From the NCBI RefSeq assembly GCF_050947335.1, contig NW_027473522.1:186001-250000 (forward strand): DNA of 64,000 bases, read 5' to 3'. Shown here piece by piece: positions 43,693 to 60,700 of the stretch. Origin of the DNA: Megachile rotundata. Taxonomy: Eukaryota > Arthropoda > Insecta > Hymenoptera > Megachilidae. Under the pieces are notes generated by a model that was not told where the DNA came from, did not search any database, and was given only the letters and a program-made list of their open reading frames with translations. Within the stretch, counting starts at the first letter, position 1. Each line of letters begins with the position of its first letter. A program made the position numbers and the translations under genes.

Positions 43693-43805
43693 AACTCATA
43701 TTATTAGCCATATTATGCTTATAAGATCGTTAGAACGACAATTACTATACTTATTACACTCACTATTATCATTCTAACTCATATTATTAACCATATTATG
43801 CAATT
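43693..43805 (+). repeat. Junction between the two macro-copies
   Basis: This short bridge holds tctaccta, gatcgttag, ttacactcac, a cattc variant and a gcaattatg ending. The same run is found near 34,220-34,345 and 35,880-36,005, so it is ordinary satellite borrowed from another position. It joins the truncated 43-monomer unit to an A-type monomer at 43,806. No microhomology beyond the monomer register itself is needed. Confidence 0.75.
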
Positions 43806-46800
43806 ATGATCGATAGAACGACAATTACTATACTTATTACTCTTATTATTATCAATCTAACTCATATTATTAACCATATTATGCTAATACGATCGATAGA
43901 ACGACAATTACTATACTTATTACACTCACTATTATCAATCTAACTCATATTATTAACCATATTATGCAGATATGATCGATAGCACGACATTTACTATACT
44001 TATGACTCGTATTAGTATCAACCTAACTCATATTATTAGCCATATTATGCTTATATGATCGATAGAAAGACAATCACTATACTTATTACTCTTATTATTA
44101 TCTACCTAACTCATATTATTAGCCATATTATGCTTATATTATCGATAGAACGACAATTACTATACTTATTACTCTTATTATTATAAATCTAACTCATATT
44201 ATTAGCCATATTATGCTTATATGATCGATAGAACGACAATTACTATACTCATTGCTCTTATTATTATCAATCTAACTCATATTATTAACCACATTAGGCA
44301 ATTATGATCGATAGAACGACAATTACTATACTTATTACACTTATTATTATCAATCTAACTCATATTATTAGCCATATTATGCTTATATGATCGATAGAAC
44401 GATAATTACTATACTTATTACTCTTATTATTATCAATCTAACTCATATTATTAGCCATATTGTGCTTACATGAGCGATAGAACGACAATTACTATATTTA
44501 TTACACTCACTATTATCAATCTAACTCATATTATTATCCATATTATGCAATTATGATCGATAGAACGCCAATTACTATACTTATTACACTCACTATTATC
44601 AATCTAACTCATATTATTAACCATATTATGCAGATATGATCGATAGCACGACATTTACTATACTTATTACTCTTATTATTATCAATCTAACTCATATTAT
44701 TAGCCATATTGTGCTTATATGGTCGATAGAACGACAATTACTATATTTATTACTCTTACTATTATAAATCTAACTCATATTATTAGCCATATTATGCATA
44801 TATGATCGATAGTACGACAATTACTATACTTACTACTCCTATTATTATAGATCTAACTCATATTATTAGCCATATTATGCTTATATGATCGATAGAACGA
44901 CAATTACTATACTTATTACTCTTACTGTTATCAATCTAACTCATATTATTAGCCATATTATGCTTAAATGATCGATAGAACGACAATTACTATACTTATT
45001 ACTCTTTTTATTATCAACCTAACTCATATTATTAGCCATATTATGCTTATAAGATCGTTAGAACGACAATTACTATACTTATTACACTCACTATTATCAT
45101 TCTAACTCATATTATTAACCATATTATGCAGATATGATCGATAGCACGACATTTACTATACTTATTACTCGTATTATTATCAACCTAACTCATATTATTA
45201 GCCATATTATTCTTATATGATCGATAGAAAGACAATCACTATACTTATTACTCTTATTATTATCTACCTAACTCATATTATTAGCCATATTATGCTTATA
45301 AGATCGTTAGAACGACAATTACTATACTTATTACACTCACTATTATCATTCTAACTCATATTATTAACCATATTATGCAATTATGATCGATAGAACGACA
45401 ATTACTATACTTATTACTCTTATTATTATCAATCTAACTCATGCTATTAGCCATATTATGTTTATATGAGCGATAGAACGACAATTACTATATTTATTAC
45501 ACTCACTATTATCAATCTAACTCATATTATTGACCATATTATGCAGATATGATCGATAGAACGACAATTACTATACTCATTACTCTTATTATTATCAATC
45601 TAACTCATGCTATTAGCCATATTATGGTTATATGATCGATATAACGACAATTACTATATTTATTACTCTTACTATTATAAATCTAACTCATATCATTAGC
45701 CATATTATGCTTATATGATCGATAGTACGACAATTACTATACTCATTACTCTTATTATTATCAATCTAACTCATATTATTAACCATATTATGCAGATATG
45801 ATGGATAGAACGACAATTTCTATACTTATTACACTCACTATTATCAATCTAACTCATATTATTAGCCATATTATGGTTATATGACCGATAGAACGTCAAT
45901 TACTATACTTACTACTCCTATTATTATAAATCTAACTCATATTATTAGCCATATTATGCTTATATGATCGATAGAACGACAATTACTATACTTATTACTC
46001 TTATTGTTATCAATCTAACTCATATTATTAGCCATATTATGCTTAAATGATCGATAGAACGACAATTACTATACTTATTACTCTTATTATTATCAACCTA
46101 ACTCATATTATTACCCATATTATGCTTATAAGATCGATAGAACGACAATTACTATACTTATTACACTCACTATTATCATTCTAACTGATATTATTAACCA
46201 TATTATGCAATTATGATCGATAGAACGACAATTACTATACTTATTACTCTTATTATTATCAATCTAACTCATGCTATTAGCCATATTATGTTTATATGAT
46301 CGATATAACGACAATTACTAGACTTATTACTCTTATTATTATCAATCTAACTCATATTATTAACCATATTATGCAGATATGATCGATAGAACGACAATTA
46401 CTATACTTATTACTCTTATTATTATCAATCTAACTCATATTATTAGCCATATTGTGCTTATATGATCGATAGAACGACAATTACTATACTTATTACTCTT
46501 ACTATTATAAATCTAACTCATATTATTAGCCATATTATGCTTATATGATCGATAGTACGACAATTACTAAACTCATTACTCTTATTATTATCAATCTAAC
46601 TCATATTATTAACCATATTATGCAGATATGATGGATAGAACGACAATTTCTATAGTTATTACACTCACTATTATCAATCTAACTCATATTATTAGCCATA
46701 TTATGGTTATATGACCGATAGAACGTCAATTACTATACTTGCTACTCCTATTATCATAAATCTAACTCATATTATTAGCCATATTATGCTTATAAGATCG

Positions 46801-46970
46801 ATAGAACGACAATTACTATACTTATTACACTCACTATTATCATTCTAACTCATATTATTAACCATATTATGCAGATATGATCGATAGAACGACAATTACT
46901 ATACTTATTACTCTTATTATTATCAATCTAACTCATGCTATTAGCCATATTATGTTTATATGATCGATAG

Positions 46971-49900
46971 CACGACATTTACTATACTTAGTACTCGTAT
47001 TATTATCAACCTAACTCATATTATTAGCCATATTATGCTTATATGACCGATAGAAAGACAATCACTATACTTATTACTCTTATTATTATCTACCTAACTC
47101 ATATTCTTAGCCATATTATGCTTATATTATCGATAGAACGACAATTACTATACTTATTACGCTTATTATTATCAATCTAACTCATATTATTAGCCATATT
47201 ATGCTTATATGATCGATAGAACGAGAATTACTATACTCACAACTCTTAGTATTATCAATCTAACTCATATTATTAGCCATATTATGCGTATATTATCGAT
47301 AGAACGACAATTACTATACTCACTACTCTTATTATTATCAATCTAACTCATATTATTGACCATATTATGCAGATATGATCGATAGAACGACAATTGCTAT
47401 ACTTATTACTCTTATTATTATCAATCTAACTCATATTATTAGCCATATTGTGCTTACATGAGCGATAGAACGACAATTAGTATATTTATTACACTCACTA
47501 TTATCAATCTAACTCATATTATTAACCATATTATGCAGATATGATCGATAGCACGACATTTACTATATTTATTACGCTTATTATTATCAACCTAACTCAT
47601 ATTATTAGCCATATTATGCTTATATGATCGATAGAACGACAATTACTATACTTATTACTCTTATTGTTACCAATCTAACTCATATTATTAGCCATATTAT
47701 GCAGATATGATCGATAGCACGACATTTACTATACTTATTACTCTTATTATTATCAATCTAACTCATATTATTAGCCATATTATGCTTATATGATCGATAG
47801 AACGACAATTACTATACTCACTACTCTTATTATTATCAATCTAACTCATATTATTAGCCATATTATGCTTATATGATCGATAGAACGACAATTACTATAC
47901 TTATTACTCTTATTATTATCAATCTAACTCATATTATTGACCATATCATGCAGATATGATCGATAGAACGACGATTACTGTACTTATTACTCTTATTATT
48001 ATCAATCTAACTCATATTATTAGCCATATTGTGCTTACATGAGCGATAGAGCGACAATTACTATATTTATTACACTCACTATTATCAATCTAACTCATAT
48101 TATTAACCATATTATGCAGATATGATCTATAGCGCGACATTTACTATATTTATTACGCTTATTATTATCAACCTAACTCATATTATTAGCCATATTATGC
48201 TTATATGATCGAGAGAACGACAATTACTATACTTATTACTCTTATTGTTACCAATCTAACTCATATTATTAGCCATATTATGCAGATATGATCGATAGCA
48301 CGACATTTACTATACTTATTACTCTTATTATTATCAATCTAACTCATATTATTAGCCATATTATGCTTATATGATCGATAGAACGACAATTACTATACTC
48401 ACTACTCTTATTATTATCAATCTAACTCATATTATTAGCCATATTATGCTTATATAATCGATAGAACGACAATTACTATACTTATTACTCTTATTATTAT
48501 CAATCTAACTCATATTATTAACCATATTATGCTAATACGATCGATAGAACGACAATTACTATACTTATTACACTCACTATTATCAATCTAACTCATATTA
48601 TTAACCATATTATGCAGATATGATCGATAGCACGACATTTACTATACTTATTACTCGTATTAGTATCAACCTAACTCATATTATTAGCCATATTATGCTT
48701 ATATGATCGATAGAAAGACAATCACTATACTTATTACTCTTATTATTATCTACCTAACTCATATTATTAGCCATATTATGCTTATATTATCGATAGAACG
48801 ACAATTACTATACTTATTACTCTTATTATTATAAATCTAACTCATATTATTAGCCATATTATGCTTATATGATCGATAGAACGACAATTACTATACTCAT
48901 TGCTCTTATTATTATCAATCTAACTCATATTATTAACCACATTAGGCAATTATGATCGATAGAACGACAATTACTATACTTATTACACTTATTATTATCA
49001 ATCTAACTCATATTATTAGCCATATTATGCTTATATGATCGATAGAACGATAATTACTATACTTATTACTCTTATTATTATCAATCTAACTCATATTATT
49101 AGCCATATTGTGCTTACATGAGCGATAGAACGACAATTACTATATTTATTACACTCACTATTATCAATCTAACTCATATTATTATCCATATTATGCAATT
49201 ATGATCGATAGAACGACAATTACTATACTTATTACACTCACTATTATCAATCTAACTCATATTATTAACCATATTATGCAGATATGATCGATAGCACGAC
49301 ATTTACTATACTTATTACTCGTATTATTATCAACCTAACTCATATTATTAGCCATATTATGCTTATATGATCGATAGAAAGACAATCACTATACTTATTA
49401 CTCTTATTATTATCTACCTAACTCATATTATTAGCCATATTATGCTTATAAGATCGTTAGAACGACAATTACTATACTTATTACACTCACTATTATCATT
49501 CTAACTCATATTATTAACCATATTATGCAATTATGATCGATAGAACGACAATTACTATACTTATTACTCTTATTATTATCAATCTAACTCATGCTATTAG
49601 CCATATTATGTTTATATGAGCGATAGAACGACAATTACTATATTTATTACACTCACTATTATCAATCTAACTCATATTATTGACCATATTATGCAGATAT
49701 GATCGATAGAACGACAATTACTATACTCATTACTCTTATTATTATCAATCTAACTCATGCTATTAGCCATATTATGGTTATATGATCGATATAACGACAA
49801 TTACTATATTTATTACTCTTACTATTATAAATCTAACTCATATTATTAGCCATATTATGCTTATATGATCGATAGAACGACAATTACTATACTTATTACT

Positions 49901-51130
49901 CTTATTGTTACCAATCTAACTCATATTATTAGCCATATTATGCATATATGATCGATAGCACGACATTTACTATACTTATTACTCTTATTATTATCAATCT
50001 AACTCATATTATTAGCCATATTATGCTTATATGATCGATAGAACGACAATTACTATACTCACTACTCTTATTATTATCAATCTAACTCATATTATTAGCC
50101 ATATTATGCTTATATGATCGATAGAACGACAATTACTATACTTATTACTCTTATTATTATCAATCTAACTCATATTATTGACCATATCATGCAGATATGA
50201 TCGATAGAACGACGATTACTGTACTTATTACTCTTATTATTATCAATCTAACTCATATTATTAGCCATATTGTGCTTACATGAGCGATAGAGCGACAATT
50301 ACTATATTTATTACACTCACTATTATCAATCTAACTCATATTATTAACCATATTATGCAGATATGATCGATAGCGCGACATTTACTATATTTATTACGCT
50401 TATTATTATCAACCTAACTCATATTATTAGCCATATTATGCTTATATGATCGAGAGAACGACAATTACTATACTTATTACTCTTATTGTTACCAATCTAA
50501 CTCATATTATTAGCCATATTATGCAGATATGATCGATAGCACGACATTTACTATACTTATTACTCTTATTATTATCAATCTAACTCATATTATTAGCCAT
50601 ATTATGCTTATATGATCGATAGAACGACAATTACTATACTCACTACTCTTATTATTATCAATCTAACTCATATTATTAGCCATATTATGCTTATATGATC
50701 GATAGAACGACAATTACTATACTTATTACTCTTATTATTATCAATCTAACTCATATTATTAACCATATTATGCTAATACGATCGATAGAACGACAATTAC
50801 TATACTTATTACACTCACTATTATCAATCTAACTCATATTATTAACCATATTATGCAGATATGATCGATAGCACGACATTTACTATACTTATGACTCGTA
50901 TTAGTATCAACCTAACTCATATTATTAGCCATATTATGCTTATATGATCGATAGAAAGACAATCACTATACTTATTACTCTTATTATTATCTACCTAACT
51001 CATATTATTAGCCATATTATGCTTATATTATCGATAGAACGACAATTACTATACTTATTACTCTTATTATTATAAATCTAACTCATATTATTAGCCATAT
51101 TATGCTTATATGATCGATAGAACGACAATT
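46971..51130 (+). repeat. A-type segment of macro-copy 2 (27-monomer units)
   Basis: Landmarks repeat those of 29,786-33,950 at exactly 17,181 bp: tacttagtac 46,985, gatctatagcgcg 48,124, gctaatacg 48,531 and 50,772, gagagaacg 48,211 and 50,452, ttatgactcg 50,889. The unit is 27 monomers. Unlike copy 1, it retains the four monomers with cattgctctt, cacattaggc, ttacacttatt and cgataatt at its right end. Confidence 0.87.
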
Positions 51131-51460
51131 ACTATACTCATTGCTCTTATTATTATCAATCTAACTCATATTATTAACCACATTAGGCAATTATGATCGA
51201 TAGAACGACAATTACTATACTTATTACACTTATTATTATCAATCTAACTCATATTATTAGCCATATTATGCTTATATGATCGATAGAACGATAATTACTA
51301 TACTTATTACTCTTATTATTATCAATCTAACTCATATTATTAGCCATATTGTGCTTACATGAGCGATAGAACGACAATTACTATATTTATTACACTCACT
51401 ATTATCAATCTAACTCATATTATTATCCATATTATGCAATTATGATCGATAGAACGCCAA

Positions 51461-54400
51461 TTACTATACTTATTACACTCACTATTATCAATCTAACTCA
51501 TATTATTAACCATATTATGCAGATATGATCGATAGCACGACATTTACTATACTTATTACTCGTATTATTATCAACCTAACTCATATTATTAGCCATATTA
51601 TGCTTATATGATCGATAGAAAGACAATCACTATACTTATTACTCTTATTATTATCTACCTAACTCATATTATTAGCCATATTATGCTTATAAGATCGTTA
51701 GAACGACAATTACTATACTTATTACACTCACTATTATCATTCTAACTCATATTATTAACCATATTATGCAGATATGATGGATAGAACGACAATTTCTATA
51801 CATATTACACTCACTATTATCAATCTAACTCATATTATTAGCCATATTATGGTTATATGACCGATAGAACGTCAATTACTATACTTACTACTCCTATTAT
51901 TATAAATCTAACTCATATTATTAGCCATATTATGCTTATATGATCGATAGAACGACAATTACTATACTTATTACTCTTATTGTTATCAATCTAACTCATA
52001 TTATTAGCCATATTATGCTTAAATGATCGATAGAACGACAATTACTATACTTATTACTCTTATTATTATCAACCTAACTCATATTATTAGCCATATTATG
52101 CTTATAAGATCGATAGAACGACAATTACTATACTTATTACACTCACTATTATCACTCTAACTGATATTATTAACCATATTATGCAATTATGATCGATAGA
52201 ACGACAATTACTATACTTATTACTCTTATTATTATCAATCTAACTCATGCTATTAGCCATATTATGTTTATATGATCGATATAACGACAATTACTAGACT
52301 TATTACTCTTATTATTATCAATCTAACTCATATTATTAACCATATTATGCAGATATGATCGATAGAACGACAATTACTATACTTATTACTCTTATTATTA
52401 TCAATCTAACTCATATTATTAGCCATATTGTGCTTATATGATCGATAGAACGACAATTACTATACTTATTACTCTTACTATTATAAATCTAACTCATATT
52501 ATTAGCCATATTATGCTTATATGATCGATAGTACGACAATTACTAAACTCATTACTCTTATTATTATCAATCTAACTCATATTATTAACCATATTATGCA
52601 GATATGATGGATAGAACGACAATTTCTATAGTTATTATACTCACTATTATCAATCTAACTCATATTATTAGCCATATTATGGTTATATGACCGATAGAAC
52701 GTCAATTACTATACTTGCTACTCCTATTATCATAAATCTAACTCATATTATTAGCCATATTATGCTTATATGATCGATGGAACGACAATTACTATACTTA
52801 TTACTCTTATTGTTATCAATCTAACTCATATTATTGGCCATATTATGCAGATATGATCGATAGAACGACAATTACTATACATATTACTCTTATTATTATC
52901 AATCTAACTCATATTATTAGCCATATTATGCTTATAAGATCGATAGAACGACAATTACTATACTTATTACACTCACTATTATCATTCTAACTCATATTAT
53001 TAACCATATTATGCAGATATGATCGATAGAACGACAATTACTATACTTATTACTCTTATTATTATCAATCTAACTCATATTATTAGCCATATTGTGCTTA
53101 TATGATCGATAGAACGACAATTACTATATTTATTACTCTTACTATTATAAATCTAACTCATATTATTAGCCATATTATGCATATATGATCGATAGTACGA
53201 CAATTACTATACTTACTACTCCTATTATTATAGATCTAACTCATATTATTAGCCATATTATGCTTATATGATCGATAGAACGACAATTACTATACTTATT
53301 ACTCTTACTGTTATCAATCTAACTCATATTATTAGCCATATTATGCTTAAATGATCGATAGAACGACAATTACTATACTTATTACTCTTTTTATTATCAA
53401 CCTAACTCATATTATTAGCCATATTATGCTTATAAGATCGTTAGAACGACAATTACTATACTTATTACACTCACAATTATCATTCTAACTCATATTATTA
53501 ACCATATTATGCAGATATGATCGATAGCACGACATTTACTATACTTATTACTCGTATTATTATCAACCTAACTCATATTATTAGCCATATTATGCTTATA
53601 TGATCGATAGAAAGACAATCACTATACTTATTACTCTTATTATTATCTACCTAACTCATATTATTAGCCATATTATGCTTATAAGATCGTTAGAACGACA
53701 ATTACTATACTTATTACACTCACTATTATCATTCTAACTCATATTATTAACCATATTATGCAATTATGATCGATAGAACGACAATTACTATACTTATTAC
53801 TCTTATTATTATCAATCTAACTCATGCTATTAGCCATATTATGTTTATATGAGCGATAGAACGACAATTACTATATTTATTACACTCACTATTATCAATC
53901 TAACTCATATTATTGACCATATTATGCAGATATGATCGATAGAACGACAATTACTATACTCATTACTCTTATTATTATCAATCTAACTCATGCTATTAGC
54001 CATATTATGGTTATATGATCGATATAACGACAATTACTATATTTATTACTCTTACTATTATAAATCTAACTCATATTATTAGCCATATTATGCTTATATG
54101 ATCGATAGTACGACAATTACTATACTCATTACTCTTATTATTATCAATCTAACTCATATTATTAACCATATTATGCAGATATGATGGATAGAACGACAAT
54201 TTCTATACTTATTACACTCTCTATTATCAATCTAACTCATATTATTAGCCATATTATGGTTATATGACCGATAGAACGTCAATTACTATACTTACTACTC
54301 CTATTATTATAAATCTAACTCATATTATTAGCCATATTATGCTTATATGATCGATAGAACGACAATTACTATACTTATTACTCTTATTGTTATCAATCTA

Positions 54401-55559
54401 ACTCATATTATTAGCCATATTATGCTTAAATGATCGATAGAACGACAATTACTATACTTATTACTCTTATTATTATCAACCTAACTCATATTATTAGCCA
54501 TATTATGCTTATAAGATCGATAGAACGACAATTACTATACTTATTACACTCACTATTATCATTCTAACTGATATTATTAACCATATTATGCAATTATGAT
54601 CGATAGAACGACAATTACTATACTTATTACTCTTATTATTATCAATCTAACTCATGCTATTAGCCATATTATGTTTATATGATCGATATAACGACAATTA
54701 CTAGACTTATTACTCTTATTATTATCAATCTAACTCATATTATTAACCATATTATGCAGATATGATCGATAGAACGACAATTACTATACTTATTACTCTT
54801 ATTATTATCAATCTAACTCATATTATTAGCCATATTGTGCTTATATGATCGATAGAACGACAATTACTATACTTATTACTCTTACTATTATAAATCTAAC
54901 TCATATTATTAGCCATATTATGCTTATATGATCGATAGTACGACAATTACTAAACTCATTACTCTTATTATTATCAATCTAACTCATATTATTAACCATA
55001 TTATGCAGATATGATGGATAGAACGACAATTTCTATAGTTATTACACTCACTATTATCAATCTAACTCATATTATTAGCCATATTATGGTTATATGACCG
55101 ATAGAACGTCAATTACTATACTTGCTACTCCTATTATCATAAATCTAACTCATATTATTAGCCATATTATGCTTATAAGATCGATAGAACGACAATTACT
55201 ATACTTATTACACTCACTATTATCATTCTAACTCATATTATTAACCATATTATGCAGATATGATCGATAGAACGACAATTACTATACTTATTACTCTTAT
55301 TATTATCAATCTAACTCATATTATTAGCCATATTGTGCTTATATGATCGATAGAACGACAATTACTATATTTATTACTCTTACTATTATAAATCTAACTC
55401 ATATTATTAGCCATATTATGCATATATGATCGATAGTACGACAATTACTATACTTACTACTCCTATTATTATAGATCTAACTCATATTATTAGCCATATT
55501 ATGCTTATATGATCGATAGAACGACAATTACTATACTTATTACTCTTATTGTTATCAAT
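51461..55559 (+). repeat. B-type segment of macro-copy 2
   Basis: This matches 34,031-37,800 at 17,430 bp and then 17,762 bp. The shift comes from four extra monomers at about 52,650-52,980, which include a tgatcgatgg monomer and a tattggccat monomer also seen near 60,720. Other private changes are gttattatac near 52,630 and acactctctatt near 54,217. Confidence 0.84.
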
Positions 55560-56472
55560 CTAACTCATATTATTAGCCATATTATGCTTAAATGATCGAT
55601 AGAACGACAATTACTATACTTATTACTCTTTTTATTATCAACCTAACTCATATTATTAGCCATATTATGCTTATAAGATCGTTAGAACGACAATTACTAT
55701 ACTTATTACACTCACTATTATCATTCTAACTGATATTATTAACCATATTATGCAATTATGATCGATAGAACGACAATTACTATACTTATTACTCTTATTA
55801 TTATCAATCAAACTCATGCTATTAGCCATATTATGTTTATATGATCGATATAACGACAATTACTAGACTTATTACTCTTATTATTATCAATCTAACTCAT
55901 ATTATTAACCATATTATGCAGATATGATCGATAGAACGACAATTACTATACTTATTACTCTTATTATTATCAATCTAACTCATATTATTAGCCATATTCT
56001 GCTTATATGATCGATAGAACGACAATTACTATACTTATTACTCTTACTATTATAAATCTAACTCATATTATTAGCCATATTATGCTTATATGATCGATAG
56101 TACGACAATTACTAAACTCATTACTCTTATTATTATCAATCTAACTCATATTATTAACCATATTATGCAGATATGATGGATAGAACGACAATTTCTATAG
56201 TTATTACACTCACTATTATCAATCTAACTCATATTATTAGCCATATTATGGTTATGTGACCGATAGAACGTCAATTACTATACTTGCTACTCCTATTATC
56301 ATAAATCTAACTCATATTATTAGCCATATTATGCTTATATGATCGATAGAACGACAATTACTATACTTATTACTCTTATTGTTATCAATCTAACTCATAT
56401 TATTAGCCATATTATGCAGATATGATCGATAGAACGACAATTACTATACTCATTACTCTTATTATTATCAAT
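55560..56472 (+). repeat. 11-monomer B-type unit, first copy (913 bp)
   Basis: The monomer run starting at gcttaaatg is repeated at exactly 913 bp (attatgctta 55,581 and 56,494; chance minus-strand frame 55,671 and 56,584). It corresponds to a single run at 37,800-38,710 in macro-copy 1. This is therefore a duplication private to the second macro-copy. Confidence 0.86.
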
Positions 56473-57468
56473 CTAACTCATATTATTAGCCATATTATGC
56501 TTAAATGATCGATAGAACGACAATTACTATACTTATTACTCTTTTTATTATCAACCTAACTCATATTATTAGCCATATTATGCTTATAAGATCGTTAGAA
56601 CGACAATTACTATACTTATTACACTCACTATTATCATTCTAACTGATATTATTAACCATATTATGCAATTATGATCGATAGAACGACAATTACTATACTT
56701 ATTACTCTTATTATTATCAATCAAACTCATGCTATTAGCCATATTATGTTTATATGATCGATATAACGACAATTACTAGACTTATTACTCTTATTATTAT
56801 CAATCTAACTCATATTATTAACCATATTATGCAGATATGATCGATAGAACGACAATTACTATACTTATTACTCTTATTATTATCAATCTAACTCATATTA
56901 TTAGCCATATTCTGCTTATATGATCGATAGAACGACAATTACTATACTTATTACTCTTACTATTATAAATCTAACTCATATTATTAGCCATATTATGCTT
57001 ATATGATCGATAGAACGACAATTACTATACTTATTACTCTTACTATTATAAATCTAACTCATATTATTAGCCATATTATGCTTATATGATCGATAGTACG
57101 ACAATTACTAAACTCATTACTCTTATTATTATCAATCTAACTCATATTATTAACCATATTATGCAGATATGATGGATAGAACGACAATTTCTATAGTTAT
57201 TACACTCACTATTATCAATCTAACTCATATTATTAGCCATATTATGGTTATGTGACCGATAGAACGTCAATTACTATACTTGCTACTCCTATTATCATAA
57301 ATCTAACTCATATTATTAGCCATATTATGCTTATATGATCGATAGAACGACAATTACTATACTTATTACTCTTATTGTTATCAATCTAACTCATATTATT
57401 AGCCATATTATGCAGATATGATCGATAGAACGACAATTACTATACTCATTACTCTTATTATTATCAAT
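56473..57468 (+). repeat. 11-monomer unit, second copy with one added monomer (996 bp)
   Basis: The duplicate of the preceding unit carries one extra monomer at about 56,950-57,035, where the ctcttactattataaatc monomer is present twice in succession. The added monomer shifts the gttatgtgacc anchors to 996 bp apart (56,251 and 57,247). Together these additions explain the offset change from 17,762 to 18,758 bp. Confidence 0.86.
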
Positions 57469-57738
57469 CTAACTCATATTATTAGCCATATTGTGCTTAT
57501 ATGAGCGATAGAACGACAATTACTATATTTATTACACTCACTATTATCAATCTAACTCATATTATCGACCATATTATGCAGATATGATCGATAGAACGAC
57601 AATTATTATACTCATTACTCCTGTTATTATCAATCTAACTCATGCTATTAGCCATATTATGGTTATATGATCGATATAACGACAATTACTATACTTATTA
57701 CTCTTATTATTATCAATCTAACTCATATTATTAACCAT

Positions 57739-60700
57739 ATTATGTAGATATGATCGATAGAACGACAATTGCTATACTCATTACTCTTATTATTATCAAT
57801 CTAACTCATGCTATTAGCCATATTATGGTTATATGATCGATAGAACGACAATTACTATACTTATTACTCTTATTATTATCAATCTAACTCATATTATTAA
57901 CCATATTATGCAGATATGATGGATAGAACGACAATTTCTATACTTATTACACTCACTATTATCAATCTAACTCATATTATTAGCCATATTATGGTTATAT
58001 GACCGATAGAACGTCAATTACTATACTTACTACTCCTATTATTATAAATCTAACTCATATTATTAGCCATATTATGCTTATATGATCGATAGAAAGACAA
58101 TCACTATACTTATTACTCTTATTATTATCTACCTAACTCATATTATTAGCCATATTATGCTTATATTATCGATAGAACGACTATTACTATACTTATTACT
58201 CTTATTATTATAAATCTAACTCATATTATTAGCCATATTATGCTTATATGATCGATAGAACGACAATTACTATACTCATTGCTCTTATTATTATCAATCT
58301 AACTCATATTATTAACCACATTATGCAATTATGATCGATAGAACGACAATTACTATACTTATTACACTTATTATTATCAATCTAACTCATATTATTAGCC
58401 ATATTATGCTTATAAGATCGATAGAACGACAATTACTATACTTATTACACTCACTATTATCAATCTAACTCATATTATCGACCATATTATGCAGATATGA
58501 TCGATAGAACGACAATTATTGTACTTATTACTCTTGTTATTATCAATCTAACTCATGCTATTAGCCATATTATGGTTATATGATCGATAGAACGACAATT
58601 ACTACACTTATTACTCTTATTATTATCAATCTATCTCATATTATTGACCATATTATGCAGATATGATCGATAGAACGACAATTACTATACATATTACTCT
58701 TATTATTATCAATCTAACTCATATTATTAGCCATATTGTGCTTATATGATCGATAGAACGACAATTACTATATTTATTACTCTTACTATTATAAATCTAA
58801 CTCATATTATTAGCCATATTATGCTTATATGATCGATAGTACGACAATTACTATACTCATTACTCTTATTATTATCAATCTAACTCATATTATTAACCAT
58901 ATTATGCAGATATGATGGATAGAACGACAATTTCTATACTTATTACACTCACTGTTATCAATCTAACTCATATTATTAGCCATATTATGGTTATATGACC
59001 GATAGAACGTCAATTACTATACTTACTACTCCTATTATTATAGATCTAACTCATATTATTTGCCATATTATGCTTATATGATCGATGGAACGACAATTAC
59101 TATACTTATTACTCTTATTGTTATCAATCTAACTCATATTATTAGCCATATTATGCTTAAATGATCGATAGAACGACAATTACTATACTTATTACTCTTA
59201 TTATTATCAACCTAACTCATATTATTAGCCATATTATGCTTATAAGATCGTTAGAACGACAATTACTATACTTATTACACTCACTATTATCATTCTAACT
59301 CATATTATTAACCATATTATGCAATTATGATCGATAGAACGACAATTACTATACTTATTACTCTTATTATTATCAATCTAACTCATGCTATTAGCCATAT
59401 TATGTTTATATGAGCGATAGAACGACAATTACTATATTTATTACACTCACTATTATCAATCTAACTCATATTATCGACCATATTATGCAGATATGATCGA
59501 TAGAACGACAATTATTATACTCATTACTCTTGTTATTATCAATCTAACTCATGCTATTAGCCATATTATGGTTATATGATCGATATAACGACAATTACTA
59601 TACTTATTACTCTTATTATTATCAATCTAACTCATATTATTAACCATATTATGCAGATATGATCGATAGAACGACAATTACTATACTCATTACTCTTATT
59701 ATTATCAATCTAACTCATGCTATTAGCCATATTATGGTTATATGATCGATAGAACGACAATTACTATACTCATTACTCTTATTATTATCAATCTAACTCA
59801 TGCTATTAGCCATATTATGGTTATATGATCGATATAACGACAATTACTATATTTATTACTCTTACTATTATAAATCTAACTCATATTATTAGCCATATTA
59901 TGCTTATATGATCGATAGTACGACAATTACTATACTCATTACTCTTATTATTATCAATCTAACTCATATTATTAACCATATTATGCAGATATGATGGATA
60001 GAACGACAATTTCTATACTTATTACACTCACTATTATCAATCTAACTCATATTATTAGCCATATTATGGTTATATGACCGATAGAACGTCAATTACTATA
60101 CTTACTACTCCTATTATTATAGATCTAACTCATATTATTTGCCATATTATGCTTATATGATCGATGGAACGACAATTACTATACTTATTACTCTTATTGT
60201 TATCAATCTAACTCATATTATTAGCCATATTATGCTTAAATGATCGATAGAACGACAATTACTATACTTATTACTCTTATTATTATCAATCTAACTCATA
60301 TTATTAGCCATATTGTGCTTATATGATCGATAGAACGACAATTACTATACTTATTACTCTTACTATTATAAATCTAACTCATATTATTAGCCATATTATG
60401 CTTATATGATCGATAGTACGACAATTACTAAACTCATTACTCTTATTATTATCAATCTAACTCATATTATTAACCATATTATGCAGATATGATGGATAGA
60501 ACGACAATTTCTATAGTTATTACACTCACTATTATCAATCTAACTCATATTATTAGCCATATTATGGTTATATGACCGATAGAACGTCAATTACTATACT
60601 TGCTACTCCTATTATCATAAATCTAACTCATATTATTAGCCATATTATGCTTATATGATCGATAGAACGACAATTACTATACTTATTACTCTTATTGTTA

